Source: Ruminiclostridium sp.
GTDB lineage: Bacteria > Bacillota > Clostridia > Oscillospirales > Oscillospiraceae
Length of the DNA stretch: 64,000 nucleotides
NCBI GenBank assembly: GCA_022792035.1
Contig: JAAWAE010000099.1
Location: 1 to 64,000, forward strand
Reading direction: 5' to 3'
Part shown: positions 46,480 through 57,200 of the stretch, piece after piece
Layout of the letters: the number at the start of each line of letters is the position of its first letter
How positions within the stretch are numbered: the stretch's first letter is position 1
Program-made: the position numbers and the translations under genes
The notes under the pieces: generated by a model
The model's database searches: none
What the model was told of the DNA's origin: nothing
What the model saw: only the letters and a program-made list of their open reading frames with translations

Positions 46480-48914
46480 AAACCGCAACCTTTACCCCCC
46501 ACGCCCGCAAGGCCCTGGCCCTGGCGGGCGGGATGGCCCAGCGCATGGGCCACGATCATGTGGGCAGCGAGCATCTGCTCCTGGGCCTGCTCCTCCAACC
46601 CCAGTGCGGCGCGGCCCGCCTGCTGCGGGAAGCCGGGGTGGAACGGGAGTGGGTCCAGGAACGGCTCATGGATACCTTGGGCCTGGGCGCTCCCCTCCCC
46701 CACCGGCGCAAACTCAGCAGCCGCTCGGAGAAGAGCGTGGAGCTGGCCGTGGAGGAATCCCTGCGCCTGGGCCACCAGCAGGTGGGCAGCCGCCACCTTC
46801 TTCTGGGCCTGCTGCGGCAGAAGGACGGCGGGGCCGTGAAGCTTTTGAAAGAGTCCGGGGCCGATCTCCGCCAGCTCCACCAGGACACCCTCCAGGCCCT
46901 GGGCGGCGGCGGGACCTATCCCTCCCGCTCCAAGGAGGAACGGGAGTACACCCCGCCCCCCTCCTCCGCCGCCACCCGGCTGTTGGACCAGCACGCCCGG
47001 GACATGGTCCAGCAGGCCGCCCAGGGGGGCTACGACCCTGTGGCAGGGCGGGAGGAAGAAGTCCGCCGCCTGATCCAGATCCTCCTGCGCCGCAGTAAAA
47101 ATAACCCCCTGCTCCTGGGGGACCCCGGCGTGGGAAAGACCGCCGTGGTGGAGGGCTTAGCCCAGCGTATGGCTCGGGGACAGGTCCCGGAGCAGCTGCG
47201 CAGCAAGCGCCTGATGGCCCTGGACCTTCCGTCCATCGTGGCGGGGACCAAGTACCGGGGGGAGTTCGAGGACCGGATGAAGAACATCCTGGCCGAGATC
47301 GCCCGGGCAGGGAACGTCATCCTCTTCCTGGACGAAATGCATACCATCATCGGTGCCGGCAGTGCCGAGGGGGCCATCGACGCAGCCAACATCGTCAAGC
47401 CCGCCCTGGCCCGGGGACAATTACAACTCATCGGGGCCACCACCACCGACGAATACCGGCGGATCATCGAAAAGGACGCCGCCCTGGAGCGGCGCTTCCA
47501 GAGCGTCCAGGTGGCCGAGCCCAGTCAAGAAGAGGCCCTGGCCATCCTCCACTCCCTGGCCCCCCGCTACAGCCTGCACCACCAGATCACCTTCCAGCGG
47601 GAGGCCTTGGAGGCGGCGGTGTCCCTCTCTGTACGATATCTGCCCCAGCGGCGTCTGCCGGACAAGGCCATCGACCTCTTGGATGAGGCCGCCGCCCGGA
47701 CCCGGCTCCAGGTCCTGGGGCCCCCCAACCAGCTCCAAGCCCTGGAGGGCCGCATCCAGCAGGCCGCCCGGGAGCGCAACGAGGCCATCGCCAAGCAGGA
47801 TTACGAGACCGCCGCCCGCTGCCGGGACGCGGAGATGGATTTTCGCCGGGAGCTGGACCTGGCCATGCGCCACTGGCAGGCGGGGAGCCAGGAGTGCGCC
47901 GTCACCGCCCAGGAGGTGGCCGGTGTGGTCTCCCAGTGGACCGGCATCCCTCTCACCGACCTGAACCAGTCGGAGAAGGACCGCCTTCTGGGCTTGGAGG
48001 AGGAGCTGCACCGCCGGGTCATCGGCCAGGACAAGGCCGTCCAGGCGGTGTCCCGGGCGGTACGCCGGGGCCGGACTGGACTGAAGGAGCCGGAGCGCCC
48101 TGTGGGAGCCTTCCTCTTCCTGGGACCCACCGGGGTGGGGAAGACGGAGCTGTGCAAGGCCCTGGCCCAAGTCCTCTTCGGCAAGGAGGACGCCATGCTG
48201 CGCTTTGATATGTCCGAGTTCTCGGAGAAGCACACCATGAGCCGCCTCACCGGTTCCCCTCCAGGCTACGTGGGCCACGAGGACGGCGGGGAGCTGACGG
48301 AGGCGGTGCGCCGTCACCCCTACTCCGTCCTGCTCTTCGACGAGCTGGAAAAAGCCCACGCCGACGTGTGGGGCCTCCTGCTCCAGATCATGGAGGACGG
48401 CATCCTCACCGACTCCCACGGGAAGAAGACGGATTTCCGCAACGCTGTCATTGTCATGACCTCCAACGTAGGCGGGGAACGCCTCTCCGCCGGGACCTCC
48501 CTGGGCTTCACCGACCAGGCCCAGGAGGCCAAATCCAACGAGGCCGTCCTCCAGCGGGAGCTGCGCCAGGTGTTCCGCCCGGAATTCCTCAACCGCCTGG
48601 ACGAGATCGTGGTCTTCCACCCCCTGGGGGAGTCGGAGCGCACCGCCATTGCCCGCAACCTCCTCCGGGCCGTGGGCGCCCGTATGTCCGATTTGGGGGT
48701 GCGCTTCGTACCCTCGGAACCGGCAGTGCGCCGCCTGGTGCAGACCGGCACAGACCAGCGTTACGGCGCCCGCCCCCTGCGCCGCCTGATCCGCAGCGAG
48801 GTGGAAAACCCCGCCGCGGAGCTTCTGCTCCGGGGGGAACTCCAAGCGGGAAGCACCCTCTGCCTGGAGGAACAGGAGGGCCGTTTGACCCTGATTCCCA
48901 TGGCCGGAGGGTAA
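46476..48914 (+). CDS. clpC: ATP-dependent Clp protease ATP-binding subunit, ClpC-type
   Basis: Clp N-domain repeats ([22 protein letters not shown]), two AAA+ domains ([36 protein letters not shown]), UVR-like region in the middle. Confidence 0.95.
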   Translation: MKTATFTPHARKALALAGGMAQRMGHDHVGSEHLLLGLLLQPQCGAARLLREAGVEREWVQERLMDTLGLGAPLPHRRKLSSRSEKSVELAVEESLRLGHQQVGSRHLLLGLLRQKDGGAVKLLKESGADLRQLHQDTLQALGGGGTYPSRSKEEREYTPPPSSAATRLLDQHARDMVQQAAQGGYDPVAGREEEVRRLIQILLRRSKNNPLLLGDPGVGKTAVVEGLAQRMARGQVPEQLRSKRLMALDLPSIVAGTKYRGEFEDRMKNILAEIARAGNVILFLDEMHTIIGAGSAEGAIDAANIVKPALARGQLQLIGATTTDEYRRIIEKDAALERRFQSVQVAEPSQEEALAILHSLAPRYSLHHQITFQREALEAAVSLSVRYLPQRRLPDKAIDLLDEAAARTRLQVLGPPNQLQALEGRIQQAARERNEAIAKQDYETAARCRDAEMDFRRELDLAMRHWQAGSQECAVTAQEVAGVVSQWTGIPLTDLNQSEKDRLLGLEEELHRRVIGQDKAVQAVSRAVRRGRTGLKEPERPVGAFLFLGPTGVGKTELCKALAQVLFGKEDAMLRFDMSEFSEKHTMSRLTGSPPGYVGHEDGGELTEAVRRHPYSVLLFDELEKAHADVWGLLLQIMEDGILTDSHGKKTDFRNAVIVMTSNVGGERLSAGTSLGFTDQAQEAKSNEAVLQRELRQVFRPEFLNRLDEIVVFHPLGESERTAIARNLLRAVGARMSDLGVRFVPSEPAVRRLVQTGTDQRYGARPLRRLIRSEVENPAAELLLRGELQAGSTLCLEEQEGRLTLIPMAGG

Positions 48915-48953
48915 GACGCGCTCGAATTTCCTGGATTGGTGTAAAGTTTTTGG

Positions 48954-48982
48954 TTGTCTTTCGACACGCGTTCCTGTATAAT
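48954..48982 (+). promoter_or_regulatory. Sigma-A type promoter for the HgdC-like gene
   Basis: TTGTCT-17 bp-TATAAT, 37 bp upstream of the 49020 start. Confidence 0.75.
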
Positions 48983-49019
48983 AGTATCTTAGAATCTCTA
49001 ATCTTTTCTGAGGTGTACT

Positions 49020-51959
49020 ATGCTGCGTATCGGAATCGACATCGGCTCCACCACCGTGAAGGTCGTGGTGCTGGATGAACAAAATCAGCTGCTGTTTCGC
49101 TCCTACGAGCGGCACTACTCCAAAACACGGGAGCGGACCTGCCAGACTCTCCAGGGCCTCCGGGGCCTTCTGGGAGGCCAGCAGGTCCAGCTCATCATCA
49201 CCGGTTCCGCCGGGCTGGGGGTAGCCAAGGCCGCGGGGCTGGACTTCGTGCAGGAAGTCTACGCCACCGCCGCCGCCGTGCGCGCCCTGATCCCCGACAC
49301 CGACGCCGTCATCGAACTGGGCGGCGAGGACGCCAAGATCATCTTCTTCGGCAGCACCCTGGAGGAGCGGATGAACGGCTCCTGTGCCGGGGGCACCGGA
49401 GCTTTTATCGACCAGATGGCTACCTTGCTCAACGTCACCGCTGACGAGCTGGACGAACTGGCCTTGAAGCATGAGAAAATTTATCCCATCGCCTCCCGCT
49501 GCGGCGTCTTTGCCAAGAGCGACATCCAGCCCATCCTCAACCAAGGCGGGCGGAAGGAGGACGTGGCCGCCTCCATCTTCCAGGCGGTGGTAGACCAGAC
49601 AGTGGCCGGCCTCACCCAGGGCCGGGAGCTGACAGGGAAGATCGTCTTCCTGGGCGGTCCCCTCCACTTCCTCCAGGGCCTGCGGGAGCGGTTCGTGGAA
49701 ACCTTGCAGCTGGACGCGGAACACGCTGTCTTCCCCCAGGACGGGGACTGCTTCGCCGCCATCGGCGCGGCCCTATGCACCGGGGAGCAGACGGCGCAGC
49801 CTTTTGAGACCCTCCTGGACCTGCTGGAGCACGCCGCCAGCACCGCCCAGGCGGTGGATGTGATGCCGCCCCTCTTCACCAGTCAGGCGGAGTACGACGC
49901 CTTCGCCCATCGGCACAGCGCCATGACTGTCCCTCTGGTGGACCTCTCCGCCTATCGCGGGGACGCCTATCTGGGCATCGACGCCGGGTCCACCACCACC
50001 AAAGTCGTCCTCATCGACGGGGAGGGGGACATCCTCCACAGTTTCTATCACTCCAACCAAGGAAACCCCGTCAGCATCGTCCTGCCCCAGCTGAAGGAGA
50101 TCTACCGGCTGTGCGGGGACCGGGTCCGGATCCAAGGGGCGGCGGTAACAGGCTACGGGGAGGACCTGATCAAAAACGCCTTCTCCTGTGATCTGGGCCT
50201 GGTGGAGACCATGGCCCATCTGAAAGCCGCCCAGCACTTCAACCCCGAAGTGGACTTCATCATCGACATCGGCGGCCAGGACATGAAGTGCTTCAAGATC
50301 CGCCACGGGGCGGTGGACTCCATCCTCCTCAACGAAGCCTGCTCCTCCGGCTGCGGCTCCTTCATCGAGACCTTCGCCAAGGCCCTGGGCCGCTCCATCG
50401 GGGACTTTTCCAAAATGGGCCTGCTGGCCCAGCACCCCGTGGACTTGGGCTCCCGCTGCACCGTGTTCATGAACTCTTCCGTGAAGCAGGCCCAGAAAGA
50501 CGGGGCTAGCGTGGAGGATATCTCGGCGGGGCTGTCCATCTCCATCGTGAAGAACGCCATCTATAAAGTCATCCGCGCCGCCGACGCCGACGACCTGGGC
50601 CAGCACATCGTGGTCCAGGGGGGTACCTTCCTCAACGACGCCGTCCTGCGCTCCTTTGAACTGGAACTGGGACGGGAGGTCACCCGGCCCACCATCGCCG
50701 GGATGATGGGGGCCTACGGCGCGGCTCTGGCCGCCAAGGACGCGGGGCTGCACGGCTCTTCCCTCCTCTCCCAGGAAGCCCTGGAGCACTTCACCCACGA
50801 GGCCAAACCCGCCACCTGCAAACTCTGTACCAACCACTGTTCCCTCACCGTCAACCGCTTCGACGGGGGACGGCGCTTTCTCTCCGGCAACCGCTGCTCC
50901 CGTCCCTTGGGACAGGAAAAGGTGGAAATCCCGGACCTGATGAAGTTCAAATACGACTACCTGCGCACCCTGGAGGGCAAGGGGAGCGGCGACGGCTCCC
51001 GGGGGAAGATCGGCCTGCCCTTCGGGCTGAATATGTACGAGAACCTCCCCTTCTGGTTCACCCTGCTGACCCAGCTGAACTTTGAGGTGGTCCTCTCCCC
51101 CCTCTCCACCCGGAGCCTGTACATCAAAGGTCAGCGGACCATCCCCTCAGATACCGTCTGCTACCCCGCCAAACTCCTCCACGGCCACGTGATGGCCCTG
51201 CTGGAGGAGGGCATCGACACCATCTTCTACCCCTGTATGTCCTACAACTTCGACGAACACCTCTCCGACAACCACTACAACTGTCCCGTAGTGGCCTATT
51301 ATCCGGACCTTTTGGGGGTGAACATCCCCGCCCTGTCCAAGATCCGCTACCTCCACCCCAACCTGGGACTGCACCGCCCCCGGGATTTTGAAAAGAAGGG
51401 GGCCGCCTTCTTGGCGGAGACCTTCGGCATCCCCAAGCGGGAGAGCGTCCGGGCCATTCGCGCGGCCTACGCGGCCTACGACGGCTTCCGCGCTCTGGTG
51501 CGGGACAAGGGGGCGGAATACATCCAGTGGGCCCGGGACCACGACAGGAAGATCCTGGTGGTGGCCGGACGGCCCTACCACATGGACCCGGAGATCAACC
51601 ACGGCATCAACGACCTCATCACCTCCTTCGGCTTCGTCCTGCTCACCGAGGACGCCGTCTTCCACCACATGGACCATCAGCCCCGCCGGGTGCTGAACCA
51701 GTGGACCTACCACGCCCGGATGTACAACGCCGCCCGCTACGTCTGCACCCAGCCGGACATGGCCTTCATCCAGCTGGTGTCCTTCGGCTGCGGGGTGGAC
51801 GCCATCACCACCGATGAGCTGCGCTCCATCCTGGAGGAGGGCGGGGATCTCTACACCCAGCTGAAAATCGACGACATCTCCAACCTGGGCGCGGTGAAGA
51901 TCCGCATCCGCAGCCTCATCGCCGCCCTGGACGCCCGCGAGAAGAAAGGAGGGGTTTGA
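49020..51959 (+). CDS. 2-hydroxyacyl-CoA dehydratase activator-like protein with two BadF/BcrA/D-type ASKHA ATPase domains plus DUF2229-like region
   Basis: MLRIGIDIGSTTVKVVVLD and YLGIDAGSTTTKVVLID; NGSCAGGTGAFIDQMA and NEACSSGCGSFIETFAKAL; C-terminal CKLCTNHCSLTV...RPYHMDPEINHGI. Confidence 0.92.
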   Translation: MLRIGIDIGSTTVKVVVLDEQNQLLFRSYERHYSKTRERTCQTLQGLRGLLGGQQVQLIITGSAGLGVAKAAGLDFVQEVYATAAAVRALIPDTDAVIELGGEDAKIIFFGSTLEERMNGSCAGGTGAFIDQMATLLNVTADELDELALKHEKIYPIASRCGVFAKSDIQPILNQGGRKEDVAASIFQAVVDQTVAGLTQGRELTGKIVFLGGPLHFLQGLRERFVETLQLDAEHAVFPQDGDCFAAIGAALCTGEQTAQPFETLLDLLEHAASTAQAVDVMPPLFTSQAEYDAFAHRHSAMTVPLVDLSAYRGDAYLGIDAGSTTTKVVLIDGEGDILHSFYHSNQGNPVSIVLPQLKEIYRLCGDRVRIQGAAVTGYGEDLIKNAFSCDLGLVETMAHLKAAQHFNPEVDFIIDIGGQDMKCFKIRHGAVDSILLNEACSSGCGSFIETFAKALGRSIGDFSKMGLLAQHPVDLGSRCTVFMNSSVKQAQKDGASVEDISAGLSISIVKNAIYKVIRAADADDLGQHIVVQGGTFLNDAVLRSFELELGREVTRPTIAGMMGAYGAALAAKDAGLHGSSLLSQEALEHFTHEAKPATCKLCTNHCSLTVNRFDGGRRFLSGNRCSRPLGQEKVEIPDLMKFKYDYLRTLEGKGSGDGSRGKIGLPFGLNMYENLPFWFTLLTQLNFEVVLSPLSTRSLYIKGQRTIPSDTVCYPAKLLHGHVMALLEEGIDTIFYPCMSYNFDEHLSDNHYNCPVVAYYPDLLGVNIPALSKIRYLHPNLGLHRPRDFEKKGAAFLAETFGIPKRESVRAIRAAYAAYDGFRALVRDKGAEYIQWARDHDRKILVVAGRPYHMDPEINHGINDLITSFGFVLLTEDAVFHHMDHQPRRVLNQWTYHARMYNAARYVCTQPDMAFIQLVSFGCGVDAITTDELRSILEEGGDLYTQLKIDDISNLGAVKIRIRSLIAALDAREKKGGV

Positions 51960-51963
51960 ACCC

Positions 51964-53286
51964 ATGGCTAAGCTGGAATACGACAGCACCGGACGCCTGC
52001 TCTTTACCGAGGAGATGCGCCGGGAGTACACCATCCTCATCCCCCAAATGCTCCCGGTCCACTTCGGCTTCTTCGCCAAGCTCCTGGAGCGCACCGGCTA
52101 CAAGGTCGCCATCCTCAACAACGACAGTCGGGCCGTGGTGGACGCGGGTCTGAAATACGTCCACAACGATGCCTGCTACCCCGCCCTCCTGGTCATCGGG
52201 CAGATGATCGACGCTGTGCAGAACAGCGGCTATGACCCCCACAAAGTGGCCCTGCTCATCACCCAGACCGGCGGCGGCTGCCGGGCCTCCAACTACATCC
52301 ATATGCTCCGCAAGGCCCTGGAAAAGGCGGGGCTGGACTACATCCCCGTCCTCTCCCTCTCCTTCGGCATGGAGAAAAACCCGGGCTTCCACTGGAGCGT
52401 GGGGCTCATCCGCCGCCTGATCTACGGGATGATGTACGGTGATCTCATCATGAACGTGGCAAACCAGGTGCGGCCCTATGAGGTCAACGCCGGGGACACC
52501 ACCGCCCGGGTGGAGTTCTGGACCTCCGAGCTGCTCAACCGCTTCGGCCAGGGCCAGGGGATGTCCCGGAAACAGATGCGGCGGATCTTGGATGAGATCT
52601 GCCAGGATTTTAAGGCCATCCCTGTAGCCGGGGACCCCAAGGTCCGGGTCGGCGTGGTGGGCGAGATCTACATCAAGTTCTCCTCCCTAGGCAACAACCA
52701 CCTGGAGCAGTTCCTCCTGGACGAGGGGGCGGAGCCGGTGGTGCCGGGGCTGACGGACTTCCTCATTTTTAAGATTTACAACCGGATCTCCGACGTGGAG
52801 ATGTTCGGCGGCAGTCTGGGCAAGTATGCCCTGTGCAAGTTCTTCATGGGCTATGTACAAAAATGCCAGCTGGACATGATCGCCTCCCTGAAGCGGGCGG
52901 GCTTCCGTGCCCCGGGGACCTTCGAGGAACTCCACGCCTTTGTGGGCGGCTACCTCAACGACGGCTGCAAAATGGGCGAGGGCTGGCTGCTGACTGCGGA
53001 AATGCTGGAGCTCATCCACAGCGGCACCCCCAACATCGTCTGCGCCCAACCCTTCGGCTGTCTGCCCAACCACATCGTGGGCAAGGGGATGATCCGGGTC
53101 CTTAAGGATGATTTCCCTGACTCCAACATCGTGGCCATTGACTACGATCCCGGCGCCACCAAGATCAACCAGGAGAACCGCATCAAGCTCATGCTGGCCA
53201 ACGCCAAGGAGCTGGCGGAGAGCGCCAAGCAGGCCGAACAAACCGCCCCTGAAACGGCGCAAGAGCGCACCCCCGTCCCCGTCTGA
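51964..53286 (+). CDS. 2-hydroxyacyl-CoA dehydratase subunit-like protein (HgdB/HgdD-related)
   Basis: ILIPQMLPVHFGFFAKLLERTGYKV, NDACYPALLVIGQMIDAV, ALLITQTGGGCRASNYI, KVGVVGEIYIKFSSLGNNHLEQFLLDEGAE-type motifs; 4 bp after the upstream stop. Confidence 0.9.
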   Translation: MAKLEYDSTGRLLFTEEMRREYTILIPQMLPVHFGFFAKLLERTGYKVAILNNDSRAVVDAGLKYVHNDACYPALLVIGQMIDAVQNSGYDPHKVALLITQTGGGCRASNYIHMLRKALEKAGLDYIPVLSLSFGMEKNPGFHWSVGLIRRLIYGMMYGDLIMNVANQVRPYEVNAGDTTARVEFWTSELLNRFGQGQGMSRKQMRRILDEICQDFKAIPVAGDPKVRVGVVGEIYIKFSSLGNNHLEQFLLDEGAEPVVPGLTDFLIFKIYNRISDVEMFGGSLGKYALCKFFMGYVQKCQLDMIASLKRAGFRAPGTFEELHAFVGGYLNDGCKMGEGWLLTAEMLELIHSGTPNIVCAQPFGCLPNHIVGKGMIRVLKDDFPDSNIVAIDYDPGATKINQENRIKLMLANAKELAESAKQAEQTAPETAQERTPVPV

Positions 53287-53372
53287 CCGCCTGCGCATCC
53301 ACCCAAAAAAGACAAAAACTCCGCCGCTGGCAGGCTTGCCAACGGCGGAGTTTTTTGGTATTCGCTGGGGCC

Positions 53373-54170
53373 TCAATAGACCTCCCATTCCTTTTGCTTG
53401 CGGATCTCCTCCCGCTGGAGGATGAAGATGGCGTGGAGAAGGCGGTCCTGCTCCTTGATGGTGAGGGATTCAAACTGACAGCCGTAGCGGATCAGATCCG
53501 TCTCCTCCTCCGGCAGGCGGCGGCGGACATGGCAGCTGAAGGAATACGGCTCCTCCGTCTCCACCAGATAGATGCCGGATATAGCCAGACGATCTCCCTC
53601 GTCGTACTCCTCCCGGCTGCTGATGAGGATCCCTCCGCCGCTGATGTCCAGGACGTGGCAGGCGGCCGCCCGCTTCCCCGGCTTGGTCCGGCTGGGCCGG
53701 CGGGAACACAGGCCCGTGGTGTCCAAACTCACCCGCTGGCGGAAGAAGGCCCGCTGCTCCTTGGCGAATTTGCTCTCCAGCCGGTCCACCTTCCAGAGGT
53801 ATTTCGTACTGCCGCAGATCTTCCCCAGCAGCACCAGATTCCGCTGGGCCTGGAAAAAGCGCAGCTTGACCTCCTTGTTGTACAGCACCGGCGGCAGCTC
53901 CCCGCCTGTGCTCTCCCGGATGTAGACGGCCTCCCCTTTCAGCCGGTCCACCCGGCCCACGAAGGTCAGGCGGTTCTCCAGCGTCAGGACCTCCACCGTG
54001 GTGCCCAGGCGAAGCCCAAAACTGTTTTGGGTCAGCTCCGGCTCCAGTTCCTCCTCTTCTTCGATCACCGCCGGGAGGTTGGCGGCTTTGAGTTGCAGTG
54101 CCGTGACCTGCGTGTCTTCCTGCAGCGCCGTGTCCGCGTCTCGATGCAGGAGCCTGGCGATTGGGTCCAT
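53373..54170 (-). CDS. PilZ domain protein (YcgR-like flagellar brake type)
   Basis: RAFFRQRV (RxxxR) ... CHVLDISGGGILISS (D/NxSxxG); beta-rich N-terminal domain. Confidence 0.82.
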   Translation of the reverse strand: MDPIARLLHRDADTALQEDTQVTALQLKAANLPAVIEEEEELEPELTQNSFGLRLGTTVEVLTLENRLTFVGRVDRLKGEAVYIRESTGGELPPVLYNKEVKLRFFQAQRNLVLLGKICGSTKYLWKVDRLESKFAKEQRAFFRQRVSLDTTGLCSRRPSRTKPGKRAAACHVLDISGGGILISSREEYDEGDRLAISGIYLVETEEPYSFSCHVRRRLPEEETDLIRYGCQFESLTIKEQDRLLHAIFILQREEIRKQKEWEVY

Positions 54171-54213
54171 AGGTTCGATCTCCTTTTCCTTGAATTTCGG
54201 CCTCGTGGTTGCA

Positions 54214-57200
54214 TCACATGGTCATGACATAGTGGAGGATCATCGCCACCTCCGCGCGGTTGATGGTGGACTGGGGCCGCAGGTAGCCGTTGCTGTCCCC
54301 GTTCACCGCGCCCAGGCGGACCAGGGTGCTCACGGCGTCCCGGGCGTACTCCGACACCCGCCCGCCGTCGGGGAACATGGACAGATTCTCCGTGGAGCTG
54401 CTGCCCACGCTCCAGTTGGCCGCCCGGAGGGCGTTGCGGACCATAACCATGGCATCCTGCCGGCTCAATGCCCCGTTGGGATTGAAATAATTCCCGCCGG
54501 TGCCGTTGATGATGCTCAGTTCCCGGGCCGCCGCCACGGCGGAGGTGTAATAGGTCCCGTTGGGCACGTCGTAGAAGCCGGCGCTGTCGTTCACTGCCGT
54601 GAAGTGGAAGGCCCGGCAGATCATCACCACGAAGTCACAGCGGCGCACGTTCTGCCCGGGGCTGAAGGTATTGGGCGAGGTGCCGTTGATCACGCCGTTC
54701 TGGGCCAGGAAGTTCACGGCGGAGTTGGCCCAGGTATAGCGCCCCATGTCGGTGAAGTTGGTGGAGCTGTAACCGGCGGTGACGTTGATGCGGATCTCAC
54801 CTTGGACCCGCTCTCCGTCGGTGCCGTAGCCCTCGTAGGACAGCACAGCGGTGCCCTGGAAGCCGCCCCGGGGGACGAAGCTCAGCTGGTCGATGGTGGG
54901 ATTGCCGGAGACGTAATACCGAGTCCCGGTGCTCACCTGGCTGCCGGTGTTCAGGCCGCTGTAGCCGATGTAGAGGTGCCCCACGCTGGTAGAGGGCAGG
55001 CTGGTGAACTGGATATAGGACAGTTCCTTGCTCAGCACCGCGTTGCAGGCACTGCGCACGTCGGAGCTATAGAGGCGGATGGCGCTGGAATCCGTCCCGG
55101 AGTAATTGACCACGTTGGGGGTGGGGGTGCCCACAGTGATGTTCACGGTGCCGGTGAATTTCTCGCCGTCGGTATTCCAGCCGGTGTAGCCGATGCTGAC
55201 CGAGCCGTTGTAGCTGGAGTTGGACACGAAACTCAGGTTCCCGATGCGGTTGCCGCTGTTTCGGTAATAGCTGGTATTGGTGCGCACCGTGGTGCCGCGG
55301 TTGGTGCTGCTGTTGTAGTTGTAATAGAGGGTGCCGCGGCTGGAAGAGGGCAGGTCGTCGAAGCGGATATAGTTCAGGCTCTTGCGGGTGGCGGCGATGC
55401 TGGCCTCGTTGAAGTCGTCGGCGTTGAAGCTCACCGCCTTGCCGCTGTTGACCTTATACTGGATGGTCTTGCTGCCGGTGGCGCCGTCCACGCCTACGTC
55501 GATGCTGACGGTCCCCTCCTCATAGCGGCCGCTGGTGTTGTAGCCGGTGTAGCGCAGGGTCACCCGCCCGGTAAAGGTGGAATTGGGCACGAAGGTGATA
55601 TCCGAGATCTCCCCGTCCGGGGAGGAGTGACTGCCGGTGCGGTAGTACCGGGCGCCGGTGTCCACGGCGGTGCCGCTGCTGCTGCTGCTGCGATAGTTCA
55701 GGCGCAGGCTGCCCTGGCTGGAGGTGGGCAGGGAGTTGAAGCGGATATAATTCAGGGTGCCGGAGATGGCGCTGTTAAAGTCCGCGGCGCGAAAGTCCAC
55801 GGGGGTGTCCTTGGCGGTCTTGTAATAAACGTCATCCCCCTGGTTCTCGTCCAGGTTGTTCACCGTGATGGTGATCACCCCGGAGAAGGCCGCCCCGGCG
55901 GTGTCCACCCCCCGGTAGTCGATGGAGACGGTGCCGGTGTAGCCGGAGGCGGGGACGAAGCTCACGCTCTCCAGGTTGGGGTTGGCGGTGCGGCGGTACT
56001 GGGTGTTGGCCCGGACCTTTTCAGCGTATTGGGTCTGGCCGGTGTAGTTATAGTACAGCGTGCCCCGGCTCTCGCTGGGGAGGGTGAAGGTGACGTAGCT
56101 CAGGTCCCGGCCTGTGTGGGCGCGGCAGACGGTGTTGAAGTCGTTGCCCTGGAACTGGATGGGTTTGTCTTTGCCGGTGGTGTAGGTGACATCCTTCATC
56201 CCCTCCACGTCCACGCGGATGATCCCGCTGAAATTCTGGTTGTTGGTGGCAACGCCGGTATAGTGGATCTCCGCCACGCCGCCGAAGGTGCTGCGGGGGA
56301 CGTAATACAGCTCGCTCATGTCCACCTGACCGTTGCCGGAGCTGACATAGAACTTTTCCGTCATGCCCACGCCGGAGCCGGTGTCCGCCTCGGAGATATA
56401 GCCGTGGTGGACGATGCCCTGCTTGGTGGCGACGGACAGGTTTGTGATATACTTCAGACCGAAGCCGTCGGGGTTCTCCTCGCTCTTGGTCTTTTCCCTG
56501 GAAATCCGGTGGAGGGCATTGATGAAGGATTCCCGATACTCCTCGTCCTTGTTTTCCTCCACGTTGATGAAGGTCACCTTGGTGTTGGCGTCCTTGAGTT
56601 TAATAGGGTTGCCTGCCGAGACGTGGTTGAGGACCGTGATCATAGCAGAGGTGTCTTCCTTCACCGTGACCTTGCACTTGGCCTGATAGTCGCCCTTGGT
56701 GCAGGTGACGGTGGCGGTGCCGGGAGACATCCCGGTGAGCATCCCGCCGGTGACGGTGACCACGGAAGCGTCGTCGGAAATCCACTCAGGCCGCTGGACG
56801 CGGTCGGAGGACACGTCGCCGTAGTTGCGCTCGATGCTCAGCGTGTGGGTCCTGCCCTGGATGACCGTGACCTCCTCGCTGCTGAGCACAAAGCCGGAAA
56901 CAATCACCTTACATTCTTTTGTAATCTCGGTCTTCTTGCCATCTTCGATGAGGGTTGCTTTTAAGGTGACCTCCCCCGGATTTTTGGGGAAGAGCGTTAT
57001 TTGCGTCCCTTTCTCGTCGAAGGGCTCCATCGTGAGGACGGCCTTCTGCTTATCCTCCCAGTTTTCATCCCCGATGATCTCCCATTCGATTTTCTCCGGA
57101 ACAGCATTTTCTGGATCAACATCAACCGTCAGACGAATCGGCTGCTGGGTCTTGCTGGTGATTTGCAGTTCATCACGACTGAGGAATATATCGGTAGGCC

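Noticed and set aside
47421-49724. Minus-strand 767-aa ORF
   Set aside because: Antisense to clpC and the HgdC-like gene; no motif; compositional shadow
53998-56964. Plus-strand 988-aa ORF (Val/Gly/His-rich, repetitive)
   Set aside because: Antisense to the SLH gene; the apparent repeats mirror the repeats on the coding strand
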